Assembly: GCA_003614735.1 (NCBI GenBank)
Contig: KZ992435.1
Coordinates: 1-64,000 of the forward strand
DNA: 64,000 bases
Direction of reading: 5' to 3'
DNA from: Thamnocephalis sphaerospora
Taxonomy: Eukaryota > Zoopagomycota > Zoopagomycetes > Zoopagales > Sigmoideomycetaceae
Part shown: one piece after another, positions 23,901 through 34,910 of the stretch
Position numbering within the stretch: the first letter of the stretch is position 1
Layout of the letters: every line of letters begins with the position of its first letter
Position numbers and translations under genes: made by a program
The notes under the pieces: model-generated
Seen by the model: the letters and a program-made list of their open reading frames with translations, nothing else
What the model was told of the DNA's origin: nothing
Databases searched by the model: none

Positions 23901-25940
23901 TGTTGCCAATATCAGGACAAGCCAAGAGCTCCTCACGCCAACCCGAGCACATACCCTCGTATGCGTGAGTAGCGTGTACCTGCATACAGCACAGACCCAG
24001 CGCTAACGGATAATTACGTGCATGTGTATGTATGCAGCAAGCGTTTTCACAGCGTCCATATGGAACATGCATCCCAACTTTCAGCTGCTGAGTCCGGATG
24101 TGTACAGTATGTCGGGCGTGTTTACCGAATGGCCTCAAGGTGACGTGAAGCCAGGAAAAGCCGCAATGATACAAATGGCCGCCGGCCCCAGTCGATCGGA
24201 TACAAAAGACCAGAATGCAGCAGGCCTTATGCTAGCACGGCTGGGCGATCTGTCCGGCAATCCAATTCCAAATGGCGCGCATCTGATCGTCTGCTGGCAG
24301 GTGATCGCAGGAGAGCGACACTTTTACGTGTCTGCGTTGTCATTTGAAAAGTCGCCCGTGGAACGTCTCCGATCAGCAACAGCACGCAATGCCTTTTATC
24401 AGCGGTTGCTCCAGCCAAGGCTCATGGCGGCAGGCAACGAGACCCTACATCACAAAATGCTGATTTCCGGAACGCCGGGCATGTTTCTATGGGCCTCGAT
24501 GGCACGGGACGGCGCGGCACGCTTAGACATAATGATACGACAGCCGTCGAATCTGCCGTTACACGCGCTGTCTGCAACGCCGACGCTAGCAAGCAGACAT
24601 CACTCCATGTGCTCCATAGATGACGATGCGGTAGAGCCGGAGGCTGATGGACAAAAATTCGGCTACTATCTTGATGTTGGTGCCGGTGCGCCAAGTCCGG
24701 CGCATGACGAACTGGAGCCTGATTCTGTGCTGATCGTGGAGGATGAGATCAGCTACTTTCAGGATGGCCAGGCGGCACAGAGCAATGCTGCGTCCGACAT
24801 GCAAGAGGACGGCGCTACAGGCGATACTTTATCGGCGTCGAGTGCGGGTGGGCGTCGCAGAAACAGCATACTGTCTGCGTATACGACATCGATACAAACT
24901 GTGTTGGCGGGCTGGGAGAAGGTGACCCTGGCTCCGGTGCCTAACAAGTAAGTGACGATATCGTCTTATGCTACGCATCATTGGCTGACAAGCGCTGTTG
25001 ACCAACCAGCTGCATTGTCACTGTGAGATCCGCCACGGTATCAAGGCCGCGCGCATTAGAAATACCAGTGCCCAGCTCACAGGATACACGTCCGAACGCA
25101 GCTGCGTCAGGCGACACATCCATTCTCACAGACGACTGGGCTGCCGAAGCGTTAATCTACACGAGTGGTGCATTTGGTCCGCCGAGTCCCTTGCCACCAA
25201 CGGCGCCCTCGCAAAGTGCACACCAGCAAGCAGCTGGTGGCGGCGCTGTATCAAAGCCGCCGCCGCTTCAGCGACTGCCTGACGCTGTACCTACGCTCAC
25301 GTCCGAGTATAGCCTTGAGAAGGAGATATTTTCGACCATACCATCCATGTCAGCGTTCTCGCCTTCCATTCCGTGCTGCAGTAGTGTAAGTGTCAACAGT
25401 ACAAGTACAAGCACGTCCACAGCAAGCAGCCGGGAAGCAAAACTAGCGGTGGAGTTTGAAAACCAGACCAACGGTCTGTCGCTGCAATTTATCGGCCAGC
25501 ACGTACTCGCGGGCCGGTGTGCAGCACCGTCTGCATGCGCCAATGGCAGCAGCACCGAGCGATCGCCAATGCACTGGGCCTATGAGGAGGAATCGCCTGC
25601 AGCGGGCAACGCAAACCTAGATGTTGTCATGGCGTATGCGCTTGGTACATCACGTGGCAGCGAGCCATCCGCGCGCTTACTGGTGATTGCACGCGTTGTG
25701 GCTGTCGGCGACAGACTCTCTCTCGGTCTTGCGGCCAAGAGCGATGACAGCGCACACATATTGCCCAATAATTGTGAGCCACTTTTGGCGCAGCTTCATC
25801 ACGCTATACGCTTCAATGCTATCCAGGACAAGGTCACGCGCTGGTTTAGACTGAGCAGCACACGAGAAGTCGCCGTACATGGCGAACTGCTGGGCGGCAC
25901 GCTGCGGGTCACTGTACGCCCTCACTTTTCTGTCGACTAG
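20973..25940 (+). CDS. Large protein of six diverged copies of an unrecognised beta-rich domain
   Basis: Six exons, 20973-21655, 21717-21767, 21830-23253, 23323-23964, 24038-24947 and 25010-25940, give 1546 residues in one frame. I recognise no named family. Six units of about 165-185 residues can be aligned by eye at residues 18-190, 284-452, 520-701, 725-888, 936-1101 and 1380-1546. Each opens with a strand then xNxHPxLxL (ANRHPDLGL, HNSHPTLHL, ENRHPRLIM, ENMHPSLVL, WNMHPNFQL, degenerate ENQTNGLSL). Next comes a G[x]LxYRI-like strand (GTIVYRILE, GMLLYRIRE), then a hydrophobic strand with Trp (WIVVAWEVA, YLAVTWELS, LIVCWQVIA), and finally a LRVTIF-like strand. Linkers are Ser/Pro-rich, the longest at about 1140-1380. 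There is no signal peptide or membrane span, so it is likely cytosolic. Start chosen as the first ATG of the frame. Existence of the gene is well supported; function unknown. Confidence 0.8.
21024..25937 (+). repeat. Six coding repeat units within the large protein
   Basis: Unit positions on DNA, including introns: R1 21024-21542, R2 21945-22451, R3 22653-23198, R4 23337-23828, R5 24043-24540, R6 25437-25937. Introns fall between units rather than within them: introns 1 and 2 lie between R1 and R2, intron 3 just before R4, intron 4 just before R5, and intron 5 in the linker before R6. This is what duplication of whole exons or domains would leave. The copies are far diverged at DNA level and show no nucleotide repeat. 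Confidence 0.7.
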
Positions 25941-26155
25941 CAATCAAGCGACATGCTTGCCTATTTTATTAAACCCATGCATTAAATCGCTCGCTTGCTT
26001 TGACTTGGCTGACGGCCGTAGCGTTGTCAATGCTCTTGTGGTGAACGGGCAGATGGTCGACCCGAGGAGCCAATGATGAAAATGCAACATCATGCATGCA
26101 TGCTGACACGTCACGCTTCGTTGCCTTTTCCAACTCACCCGCACAAAGCACCAGC

Positions 26156-27104
26156 ATGAGCCACTGCCAGCATGAGCACCACGAGCACGGCCATGGCCAC
26201 GGTGATGGCCACGACCACACGCACGATGAGGAGGACGCACTCGTCAAGGATTCGCTTTACGAAAAGATTGACCGCGAACACGTGTGCGGGCTAAACGAAA
26301 GTCAGCCTGGTGCGGCCAAAACGGTCATCAAGCCGTGGCATGAGCGTCGCGACACGACGCAAATAGTGGAAAGCGACGCAGACGAGCAGCTTATTGTTAC
26401 TGTCCCGTAAGTGGTCCGACCGTCTGCTCTCGTTCTACTCTCTGTTGCTTAGCGACTGTGGGCAGATTCACGGGCATGGTCAAGCTCAAGTCCATTCTGT
26501 TGTTTGGTCCGCAGGATGCTTCGGCGCCTGCAAAGCTCAAAGTGTACGCGTCTGTTTACTGCGACATGCTGCTGCTAGACTGTGCGCTCAACGATCGCAT
26601 ATATACAGATACGTGAACCGTGACGACATAGACTTTGACACGGTGGACAGCACACAAGAGACGCAGGCCTGGGAGCTGGCACATGGTGCCGGGGATGTGT
26701 GCGAGTACCATACACGGTACGTGGATCCAGCGTACCTCTGGCCCGAGAATGATTGCACGCACACACGGCAAAGGCAACGGTGGTTACGGGTCGCTTACGC
26801 ATGTACTGTGAGCAGGCTTGCCAAGTTTTCTAGCGTGCGCTCAATCACGCTCTTTTTCTCGGAAAACTTTGGCGACGATGTAACACGGCTCAGCTACATT
26901 GGCTTCCGCGGCGAGTGGACCAAGGTACTTTGGCAGTAGTTTGCGGCACGTATGCTATAGCTTACCCCTGTGTCTTTGCTGCTGCAATAACGATAGATTC
27001 CGGCACAACCGATCATTACAGCGTACGAGCTGCGGCCAAATCCAGCTGACCACAAAAACATATTGGAAGAAAATACGCTGGGCGCAACCGGCTACTCCAA
27101 GTAG
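26156..27104 (+). CDS. PITHD1: PITH-domain protein (PITHD1-like)
   Basis: Five exons, 26156-26406, 26466-26543, 26609-26716, 26816-26924 and 26997-27104, give 217 residues, the family length. The N-terminus is the His-rich stretch characteristic of PITHD1 (HCQHEHHEHGHGHGDG), a possible metal-binding tail. It is followed by SLYEKIDREHVCGLNES, KPWHERRDTTQIVESDADEQ, TGMVKLKSILLFGP, YVNRDDIDFD, RLAKFSSVRSITLFFSENFG and YIGFRGEWT, ending in PADHK. The PITH domain is a beta-sandwich that binds the 26S proteasome in TXNL1; PITHD1 itself has been linked to proteasome function. Two donors are unusual (GTACGC, GTACGT) but both keep the frame and the conserved order. A poly(A) signal follows at 27158. 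Confidence 0.9.
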
Positions 27105-27157
27105 TCGGTAGCATTTGACGTGACATGCAATGCAGCGTGTATCAGCACAGATCGAGC

Positions 27158-27163
27158 AATAAA
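27158..27163 (+). promoter_or_regulatory. Candidate polyadenylation signal of the PITH gene
   Basis: AATAAA 54 nt after the stop at 27104. The convergent oxygenase gene ends at 27318 and has its own minus-strand AATAAA at 27271-27266. Confidence 0.45.
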
Positions 27164-27317
27164 GCAACAGACGCAGTTTATCCGAGCATAGCATTGCTAG
27201 ACAAGGCGCCATCTGGCTTTATCAAACACAAATGCAAATAGTCGTGCCAAGTATTAGCTGCGTACTTTATTCCATGGGTACATGTCGTGCCAAAGATTTG
27301 CATTGATATACCGACAT

Positions 27318-28587
27318 TCAACTAACCTGTTTCTGCTGCATGGCAGAATAGATCCTAAGCTGGTCCACCAGATGGCTGCCAAAGGTTTTTGGCGTATACT
27401 TTATCGGCTCTTCACCGGGCACAGCGAGCTCAGGCAGTGGACCGATGACAGCGTTGAAGCGTGGATCGATGAAGGTTGCGACAGAGACGCGCGGCTTTTC
27501 ATCGCGGTGCACCACGCGATGCAGCCTTGCAGGATATTGGTTGCACGTCCACAGCTAGCCGCAAGCAGACAGTGATGAGCGCTCTTTCCCGCTCCGACTG
27601 ATGGCACCAGCGTCTTACACTAAGCATTTTGCCTGTATTGACAACGAATGCGCCCGGTAGTGGCTGCACCTTGTGCCATTCACCGCTCTTGCTCATTACC
27701 TGGAGCGAGGCCGATTCTGGATCCTGTGCACTGGCTGCATTAACCTTTTGCCTATCTAGCTATCTCTCTCGTGCTACATACCTGATTGAGTATGGTAATG
27801 CATCTACAGCACATACAGCAGCGGTGCCAAGGTGTGAGCTGTCTGCTGCGAATATGCAGTACTGACCACTTACGCATAGTCGACGTGTGCGCCCAAGCTG
27901 ACGTCTCCTGCCTTCTCCGTGTCGGTTCCGGTAAGTGATGGATAGCCGTTAAAGCGTATGCTCCATGTCGGGTCCAGTAGCCAGTCGCGAAAGGAGTCAC
28001 CAATGCCGAGGCCAGCCGCAATGGCGGAAAGCACACGATCACCAAGTTTTAGAACAAGATCGCGATATTCTTCAGTCGCTGCGCGAAACTCATCGCTTGG
28101 CCACGAATTCTGACTGCCGAGTGCATCAGGCATGGTCGGCAGAGTAGCACTCGGCGAGGTCGGATCCACTCCCTGCGCAATCCCATCGCTGTAGCAGTTG
28201 ACAGGCGGATAAAAGGCAATGGCTTCGTTCAGGCTCGCTCTTCCTCGGATGATAATGTCTTTAAAGTGCTTGTAGCCACGAAAGTTGCCGGCCACCTTGT
28301 GCTTGCGCTTTTCCTCTTCAGGAAGCTGGAAGAACTGATGTCCTTGCGCGCGCACTCGGTCGCAGAGATCTTGCGGCACACCATGATTCACAAGATAAAA
28401 AAAGCTAATGCGACGATAATGGGGTCAGCCGGTATTGCCGCACCAGTTTGCGGCCACTAGCGTTTACTCACCCGTGCTCGCGGCACGCCTTGTCAAGTGC
28501 CCGCGACACCGCTTGACGTTGCTCAGCGCTAGCAGCAGGATCAAGGTAAGGTCCAATGTCGATAATGGGCAGTGTAGTGGCAGTCAT
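27318..28587 (-). CDS. 2-oxoglutarate/Fe(II)-dependent oxygenase, isopenicillin-N-synthase-like (copy B)
   Basis: Five exons on the minus strand, 28587-28472, 28404-27874, 27803-27782, 27723-27619 and 27554-27318, give 336 residues. The first four exons have exactly the same lengths and phases as copy A at 846-2081, including the 22-nt third exon. Iron ligands H212, D214 (HVD) and H270 (LHRV) and the R280-V-S282 motif are intact. The main differences from copy A are in the middle of exon 2 and a longer C-terminus (YSAMQQKQVS). The copies point in opposite directions about 25 kb apart, so they are an inverted duplicate rather than a tandem. The 5' third, intron 1 included, is nearly identical between them while introns 2-4 are not. 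Substrate unknown; it may have diverged from copy A. Confidence 0.9.
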
Positions 28588-29138
28588 GTTGGCTGCTAGA
28601 TAAGCGGGAGAGCAGAGCAGAAAGGCAATACGTGGCAATGGAGGCCCGCACGGCAAATACACGCATGATGATGTTGGTCGTCTAGCGCTGCATGCATATC
28701 AAACTGCGATTGGCGCATGTGCTGCAACCAAGAGATGAGGGTGTGCAAAGGCGTGGCAAAAGTATCAAGCGTTTGCTGGGTGCACACCGAGTGCATAAGC
28801 CCCAGTGCAGGTAACGCGAGCATTTTCTGCTTGCTACGTCCACCAGACGGACAATTAGCGCAGCAAGCAAGTAACGCTAGCAGATCCACGCCACTATACC
28901 TTTGGCCGATAGTGCTGCCAATGGATAACCAACCGCAGCACAAGAGACATTTACGTTGTCTATAACGCTCAATCAAATCACACCATCTATACTGTCACAA
29001 GAGCCGCAGCTGCGTTGTAGAGCACTGGCGTTGAGATGGAAGCGGCGTATCCTTGCTCAAAAAACGCCAAAATTTTGTTTAAAAACTGCAAATTTTGGCT
29101 GGATCATACCTATTCTATGCTCGCAACTGATCATGCTT
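28588..29138. other. Intergenic
   Basis: Promoter and leader of oxygenase copy B and the 5' flank of tRNA-Cys. Upstream of the ATG the sequence does not resemble the promoter of copy A. An AT-rich patch with two similar caaaattttg-like runs lies at about 29060-29100 before the tRNA. No gene was seen. Confidence 0.5.
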
Positions 29139-29210
29139 GGGGGTTTAGCTCAGGGGCAGAGCAATCGGCTGCAGTCCGATAGGTCCCCGGTTCAATTCCG
29201 GGAGCCCCCT
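29139..29210 (+). tRNA. tRNA-Cys (GCA)
   Basis: A 72-nt cloverleaf without intron: 7-bp acceptor stem (GGGGGTT with AGCCCCC, one G-U), D arm GCTC/GAGC, anticodon stem ATCGG/CCGAT with loop CTGCAGT and anticodon GCA, and T arm CCCGG/CCGGG with TTCAATT loop. A T-rich Pol III terminator follows directly (ctttttt). The sequence ttgg just before is leader. Confidence 0.96.
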
Positions 29211-29335
29211 CTTTTTTGCCACCCACATTAGCGGTGGCTGAGCGAGCCGCGTCGGAATGGCGCGGTTGTTTTTGTTCTCACCGTTACTCAACCGGCAGTC
29301 TTGCGCGGTCTTTTTCCGCGAATCGCGCCGGTGCC

Positions 29336-30421
29336 ATGTCTGACGCTGCGACACTCGCGCCGCCGGCCGTTGTTTCCGTGGAGCCAGGACTGGTGCAGGC
29401 CGATGTTGGGCAGAATCCGCTGCCCGTAGTGGAATCGTTCAAGGCGTTTGTGTCGGGCGGTTTTGGTGGCATCTGTCTTGTTGCAGCGGGCCACCCGCTA
29501 GACCTTATTACCGTGCTGCTGCAGACCACGACACTTTACTCGAGCGCGCTCGACTGTGCCCGCAAGACAGTTGCCAAGGATGGCGTGCGCGGGCTTTATC
29601 GCGGAATGGCGGCGCCACTGGTGGGCGCCACGCCCATTTCCGCCACCAGCTTCTGGGGCTATGACCTGGGCAAGCGGTTATCGCAGCACTATTACGGCCA
29701 GGTGCGGGCAGCGAGTGTGCACGCTGGGGGACAAGCAGCACGGCGGCTAATAGACTCGCTGTTTTCGCTACTAGGATGCCGACGAGCCGTTGACTGTGGG
29801 GCAGATATGCTTTGCAGGAGGATTCAGCGCGATACCGACGACGGCGCTGATGACTCCAATAGAGCGCGTCAAGTGTCTTTTACAAATCCAGCTAACGGTG
29901 CCCAAGCATGAACGGCGCTACAAGGGCCCGCTGGATGTGGTGCGCAGTATCTGGCGCGAAGAAGGTGCGCGCGGTATATACCGTGGTACCACGGCGACAA
30001 TACTACGCGACGTACCCAACAGCGTCGCGTATTTCGGCGTATACGAATACGCAAAAAGATGGCTTACGCCGGCCGGCACGGAGCCTGATGATGTTAGCTT
30101 AGTTGCCGTGCTGGGCGCTGGTGGACTAGCCGGCGTCGTTAGCGAAGCCATATCACTTGTACGTATAGCTATGCAAAATACTGTTTCCGGATGCTAATGA
30201 CGCCCCAATAGCCTGCCGATGTGCTTAAATCACGCCAGCAAACCGCACCAGCTGGCATGTATCGCGGTCTGTCGGATGTATTTGTCAAGTTGATGCGGCA
30301 CGAAGGCCCATCGGCACTATTTCGCGGCATAGGCCCGGCCCTTTTGCACGCATTTCCAGCCAACGCGGCCTGTTTTTTGGGGGTCGAGCTGTCGCTCAAG
30401 GCACTCAATACTGTGCTTTAG
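29336..30421 (+). CDS. Mitochondrial carrier, carnitine/acylcarnitine (SLC25A20/Crc1)-like
   Basis: Three exons, 29336-29701, 29775-30158 and 30212-30421, give 319 residues. The three tandem carrier modules are clear: [33 protein letters not shown] and [20 protein letters not shown], each followed by G-L-Y-R-G/G-I-Y-R-G-like matrix loops and six membrane helices. The third-module block and the [21 protein letters not shown] block match carnitine/acylcarnitine carriers, which exchange acylcarnitine for carnitine across the inner membrane to feed fatty-acid oxidation. The first signature is altered: P54-L-D-L-I-T59 has Thr instead of the usual Lys/Arg, and the following R of VRLQ is Leu. The second and third signatures are intact. 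An ornithine-type carrier of the same subfamily is the main alternative. Confidence 0.85.
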
Positions 30422-30811
30422 TGGGCCGTTGCTAGCGTCTATCGGCTCGTATATACCGTTTAGTTGGTGTTTTCGTCAGTAATAGAAACACTATGGAGTC
30501 AATACGCCTCAACAGCAACGCGCCCTTTTTATCTTTTATGTGTGGACCCAATGAGTGCAGCTTACGTCTTGGCCGACTATTGCGCTTTGGGGTGCAGTAT
30601 GGCCTATATGGTGGTTTTCTATAGTCGTGTCTAGCATTACGCGCGCACAGCATTGTGGGAAACCGCCGTCACATTAGCGCCGCATATGGCCGTAGGTGGC
30701 GGAGATACGAGTATACTTTGGTGCCAGACGTTGATAGATAAACGGATATATTCTCAGTAGTGTACGGGGGTATAGGACAGACAAAATGGTGAGGTTGTGG
30801 CGTGGCCGAAA
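30422..30811. other. Convergent intergenic region
   Basis: 3' flanks of the carrier (plus) and the coiled-coil gene (minus). No gene, repeat or strong signal seen. Confidence 0.5.
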
Positions 30812-33800
30812 TTACATAAAGCTGGGCATCCGAGCACGGGCGGCGCTGGCCAGGCGTGCTGCACCATCAAGGCTTTGGCTCGATAGTCCCTTGGCCAGTG
30901 TACCAGGAATTTGCACGCTACTGCGAGCCACGCTAAGCCACACCTTTGCGCCAAGATAAAGCAGTATCATCAGCATTTGTGCCGTGGTGGTGGCACGACG
31001 TCCGCATGATCGCATCGTGCGCAGTGCCAGATCGATTTCCGGCCAACGCATCAGCTCCGCGGCAGATGACATTGTGGCATCGTATTGCCGTAGCAAGATA
31101 TTGCGAGCAAGCTCAAACGACCGGCAAAGCAAGGACCGGCGATCCAAGCTGTTTTGTGCTGCTTGTGATTCGACCACAGCTGCATTCACAGCATGCAATT
31201 GCGACGGCAGCTGATCCAGTGCTTCCAGCAGCGCTACATCAGATGGCGCGTCTTTCGGTAAGCTGCCCAGAGCCTGCCCGTCGGAGCGGGATCGGCGATG
31301 ACCAATCTTGCCACGGGGTCGCTTTTGCTGTGGTGGCGCTGCATCTACTGCCGAGGCATCATCGGCCGACGATTTCCACCAAAATGGCCACGACGTTGTC
31401 TTTGATGTGCCAGCAGTGTCTGCGTCAGGTGCGACCTTGTTGTTTTCACTTTTCGCAAACTCTGAATGTCGTTTGGTAGCATCGCACAATGCTTGCGTGG
31501 CAAGACTTAGCAGTTCGGGATTAAAGCTTGCAGCTGCCAAGTCGTCTCCCAGCAATTCTTGGGATGTGCCATCCATTTTGCACCCAACTGCGGCCGCTGC
31601 AGGCGCACTCGCAGCAGCAAGTCTGTGCAGCTCCTCAGCTCGATCGAGCATTCGGCGCAGGGACTGCTCTAGAGTGTGATTGAAGTCGGCGCTGGTATCC
31701 AACTGGACGCTCTCTGTAGCATTCTCGCCAGGAAGCGAGGCAAAGATACGCTTACTTAGCTCGTTCACTGTGCACACCAGTTTGGTGTTGGACGCTACTA
31801 GACTGCTGTTTTGGCGTCGGGTAGTTTCGACGAGTCCGCTGAGCGCGTTACGAACGGACGCCTTTTCTTGTCCGTCGCGAGCATACATGTTCATCATGTG
31901 GCTAGTAACAGTCTGTAGCTGCTCCTCAAGCATCCCCTTGCTTGCATGAGCGAGCTGGGTTTGATACTCCATGGTGCGGAATGTCTGTCCCCACTCGGTG
32001 ATTTCATCGAGAAAGTCATCGGGAAACTCAAGCGCCGATGTCGATGTCTGCTTTGCAGCTGACGGATCGGGTGAATGGCATGCCGAGTGCATTGGCGACC
32101 GCAGAAACGCGTCGTTGAAGGCGCTCTGTTCAATGAACGACGGCTGGCGGAAGCTTCGCGGCTTTGGCATGCACATGGAGGGCGTGCAAGAGCGGGTAGC
32201 GTTGGTGGACGTGCTGAACAGGTTCCGCTCGTGGTAGCCACCGCTTGTGTCGACTGCGGCACAGGATGCCGTGTGCATGTCTAGGTCGCTCGACTTTCCA
32301 AGTGCACGTCTGCCGTGCGCAATCAGCTCTGAAATCTTCCGCTCGCACTTGATCATTTGCTCATCCTCCATGTCCTCCCAGCTTTCGACACTCTGCGGCT
32401 GAGGCTTGGGCGGCAAAAGCTCGTTGTAGCGGCCAAGATACTCTGTATGCCAATTCTTGCCAGCACCTATTGCGTTCTTTGCCTCTTGCTGGGTGACTGC
32501 ATTGTGCATAGCGTCAGTACCGTCCTGTAATCGCCAAGCATGCAATCTATAGCCATACCTGGCGGCATCGAGTCTGTCTGCGTGCCAATGCTGCGCATCT
32601 CTGGCGCCACAGATGACGACACGCTGTCCATGGCTAGCATTGGCTGCGATAGCGGTGCTATTGGGTCGGCAGAGAAAATGGAGGACATGGTGCGGTCGCT
32701 GTGCATCAACCGCGTTAGTAGGTTCAGACGATGGCCATCACTGGCAGTCGCACATACCAGAGAGACGAAGTGCTTGGTGACAAATATCTCTGCGGTGTTG
32801 AAGATAGCGCATGGGCAAATGTAGGCAATGCCTCCGACTCTGGCGGGCAGTGGCGCTGGCTTGTGCCGCACATGTCATCCAAGCAGTCGCCGGCATCTTG
32901 CAACACAGCTCGCGGATGCTCTCTGCGTGCGTCCTGCGCGCTGTTGGTGGCTATGCTTGGCACTACAGATGATACGGTGTCGGGTGGAAAAACCACCAGA
33001 GGCAAAGTGGTCATTTCAAACAAACCGGCCGTCGGTTCTACTGGTGCCTTGGCGTTCGAGTTGGTGACAGTGGCTCTAGGCTTCCTTTCGCCCTGAGCCG
33101 AGGCTGCCCTGGCCAGGCGAGAGTGCGAGCGTTGCATACGACGAAGTCGCCGACCCTCGCGACTCGACGAAGGCATCACCGGAGCCGGAGATGGCACCTT
33201 CAATGCAGGCGACGGCATATAAAGCGTGGCGTGACTATCATCTGCGCCCACTGCATCGGACATGTAAAAGCTGCTACCGTCTGGATCATTGACAGCTTGT
33301 GAGTAGAGCGTGCTGCAATAGCTCTCCGACGGCCACAAAAGACTGCTGCCGCTGGCACAGGAGATAGCACCGCTGGTCTCGCCATATCGCGTCAATGTAT
33401 CGTCGCTGTCCTTGACACAGGACAAAGTGTTTGCGACAACCAATGGCACTGCGCCGATCTGCCCATCATTTGGCTGTGCGCTTACGCTTGCGCTACTCAG
33501 TTCGTCCATCAAAGTGCGACCAGCCGAGTCGCTGTTGGCCTCCAGCACCGTCTCCTCCAAAAGAGTCATGCTGACGAATGAGGTATCCGAGTCAACGGAT
33601 CCTCGGCGACATGCCTTACTGCGCGAGCGTGACAGCGCTCTAGGCGGCGCCAGCGTGGCTCGGTGCGCTAGACCTGTGTTTTGATCGCCGGAAATGCCTT
33701 TCCCATTGCGTAGCATGCCATGCATCCTATCGACTACGTTTGCCGTGGAAAAGACATTTAGCACCTCCTCGTTGACCTGCACCACCGACTGACCGTCTTC

Positions 33801-34910
33801 ATCCTCTTGTATGGTCACGACCTTGTGTTTGTGTAGCCATTCGAGCAACCGGTGGTGCTCGCTGCGCCAACTCTCCAGCTCATTTTTTTGTGCGCGACAA
33901 TCTTCCTCACAGGTCTGCATTGCCGTGCTCAATTCCTGCAGCCTGTTCTCCAGTTCTTCCTTATCCTTTAGCGTTTCCTGATGCGTCTTTCTTTCGTGCT
34001 CTGCCAAGCCCGCTTTACTCTTGACATCCTGCATCGCCTGCGTGCGCTGCATACGCAGTTCCGCGACATCGTGTCCTAGCTGTTTGCACTTTGCTTCCAG
34101 CTGAAGCACGCTGTCAGCCGTTGCCTTTTCCGCGGCTTCTGCAAGACGCAGCTTTTGGACACTTTCACTGGCACGCGTGCGCTCACAGTCGAGTGCATTC
34201 TGTGCCTCCGCATAATCGCTTTCCAGCCGAGTCAAACGTTCGGTTGCAGCGTTCAAATCTGCCTCCAGTCTGCGTAGCACGTTGGCGCATTGCTTGGCAT
34301 TCGCTCTTTCGTCCTCCAGCTTGCTCTTTTCTCGCTCAAGATCATTTACCATGCGCGCAATATCGTTTTGGAGTGTGTCCGTTTCCTCCTTGTGTCGTCG
34401 GCACTGGCTTTCAAGCTCGTCAATTCTTTCATGCGATTGTGCTAGATGGTTACGCAAAACGCGATTTTCGGTTTGCATTTTGCCATAGTCTTCGGCGCTA
34501 ACGGCAGTGTCCCCTCGGCGCACACCACCCATGTTTGATCGCGCAGCGGCCGTACGAGTGGTTTTTGAGCTGTCGGTTGAAGGCGGCGAGGCGGTAGTGC
34601 TGACCAAAGATTTGGAGCCAGGACGCGTGACTGCGTTGGACGTGGCGCTGCTACCTTTTTGCGTGCGCCATGGTCGATCATGGTGCTCACGCGTACCGCT
34701 GTCTTTGGCACTTTTTGTTGCATCCGCATCTTTGCCGCTACTGCTTAAGCTGTCACGGCCAAGTGACACTGTTCGTCGGAATGTACGTCGGGACGTTGGC
34801 CTGCTGAGCGAATCAGCGGTCGGCGTGTCCGCCCGATGTGATTGTGGGGTACGGGGCTGTGTTGATGGCGTGGTGCTGTGCCGCCGTACTTTTGATGGCG
34901 GCAACGACAT
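30812..34910 (-). CDS. Large coiled-coil protein with C-terminal membrane anchor
   Basis: Three exons, 34910-32758, 32698-32559 and 32496-30812, give 1325 residues. Both introns have good donors (GTATGT, GTATGG) and branch sites (CTAAC, CTGAC), and the joins keep frame. Residues about 1-130 are Ser/Thr/Arg-rich and disordered. About 140-370 form a long heptad coiled coil (for example LAQSHERIDELESQCRRHKE). The middle is disordered and Ser-rich. After an IGTQTD motif at the second exon end, a conserved-looking WHTEYLGRYNELLPPKPQPQ block and further short helices follow. The last about 60 residues contain one hydrophobic span (TAQMLMILLYLGAKVWLSVA) and a short basic tail. A tail-anchored tether at the nuclear envelope or spindle pole (KASH-like) is conceivable but unproven. 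I do not recognise the family. Confidence 0.75.

Noticed and set aside
20973-28587. Possible biosynthetic gene cluster around the oxygenases
   Set aside because: Neighbours (HIT protein, PITH protein, repeat protein) are not typical pathway enzymes and no synthase, P450 or transporter is present.
32508-32531. 24-nt intron joining the last two exons of the large coiled-coil gene
   Set aside because: Too short; a 62-nt intron with a TACTGAC branch site at 32497-32558 joins the same frames.
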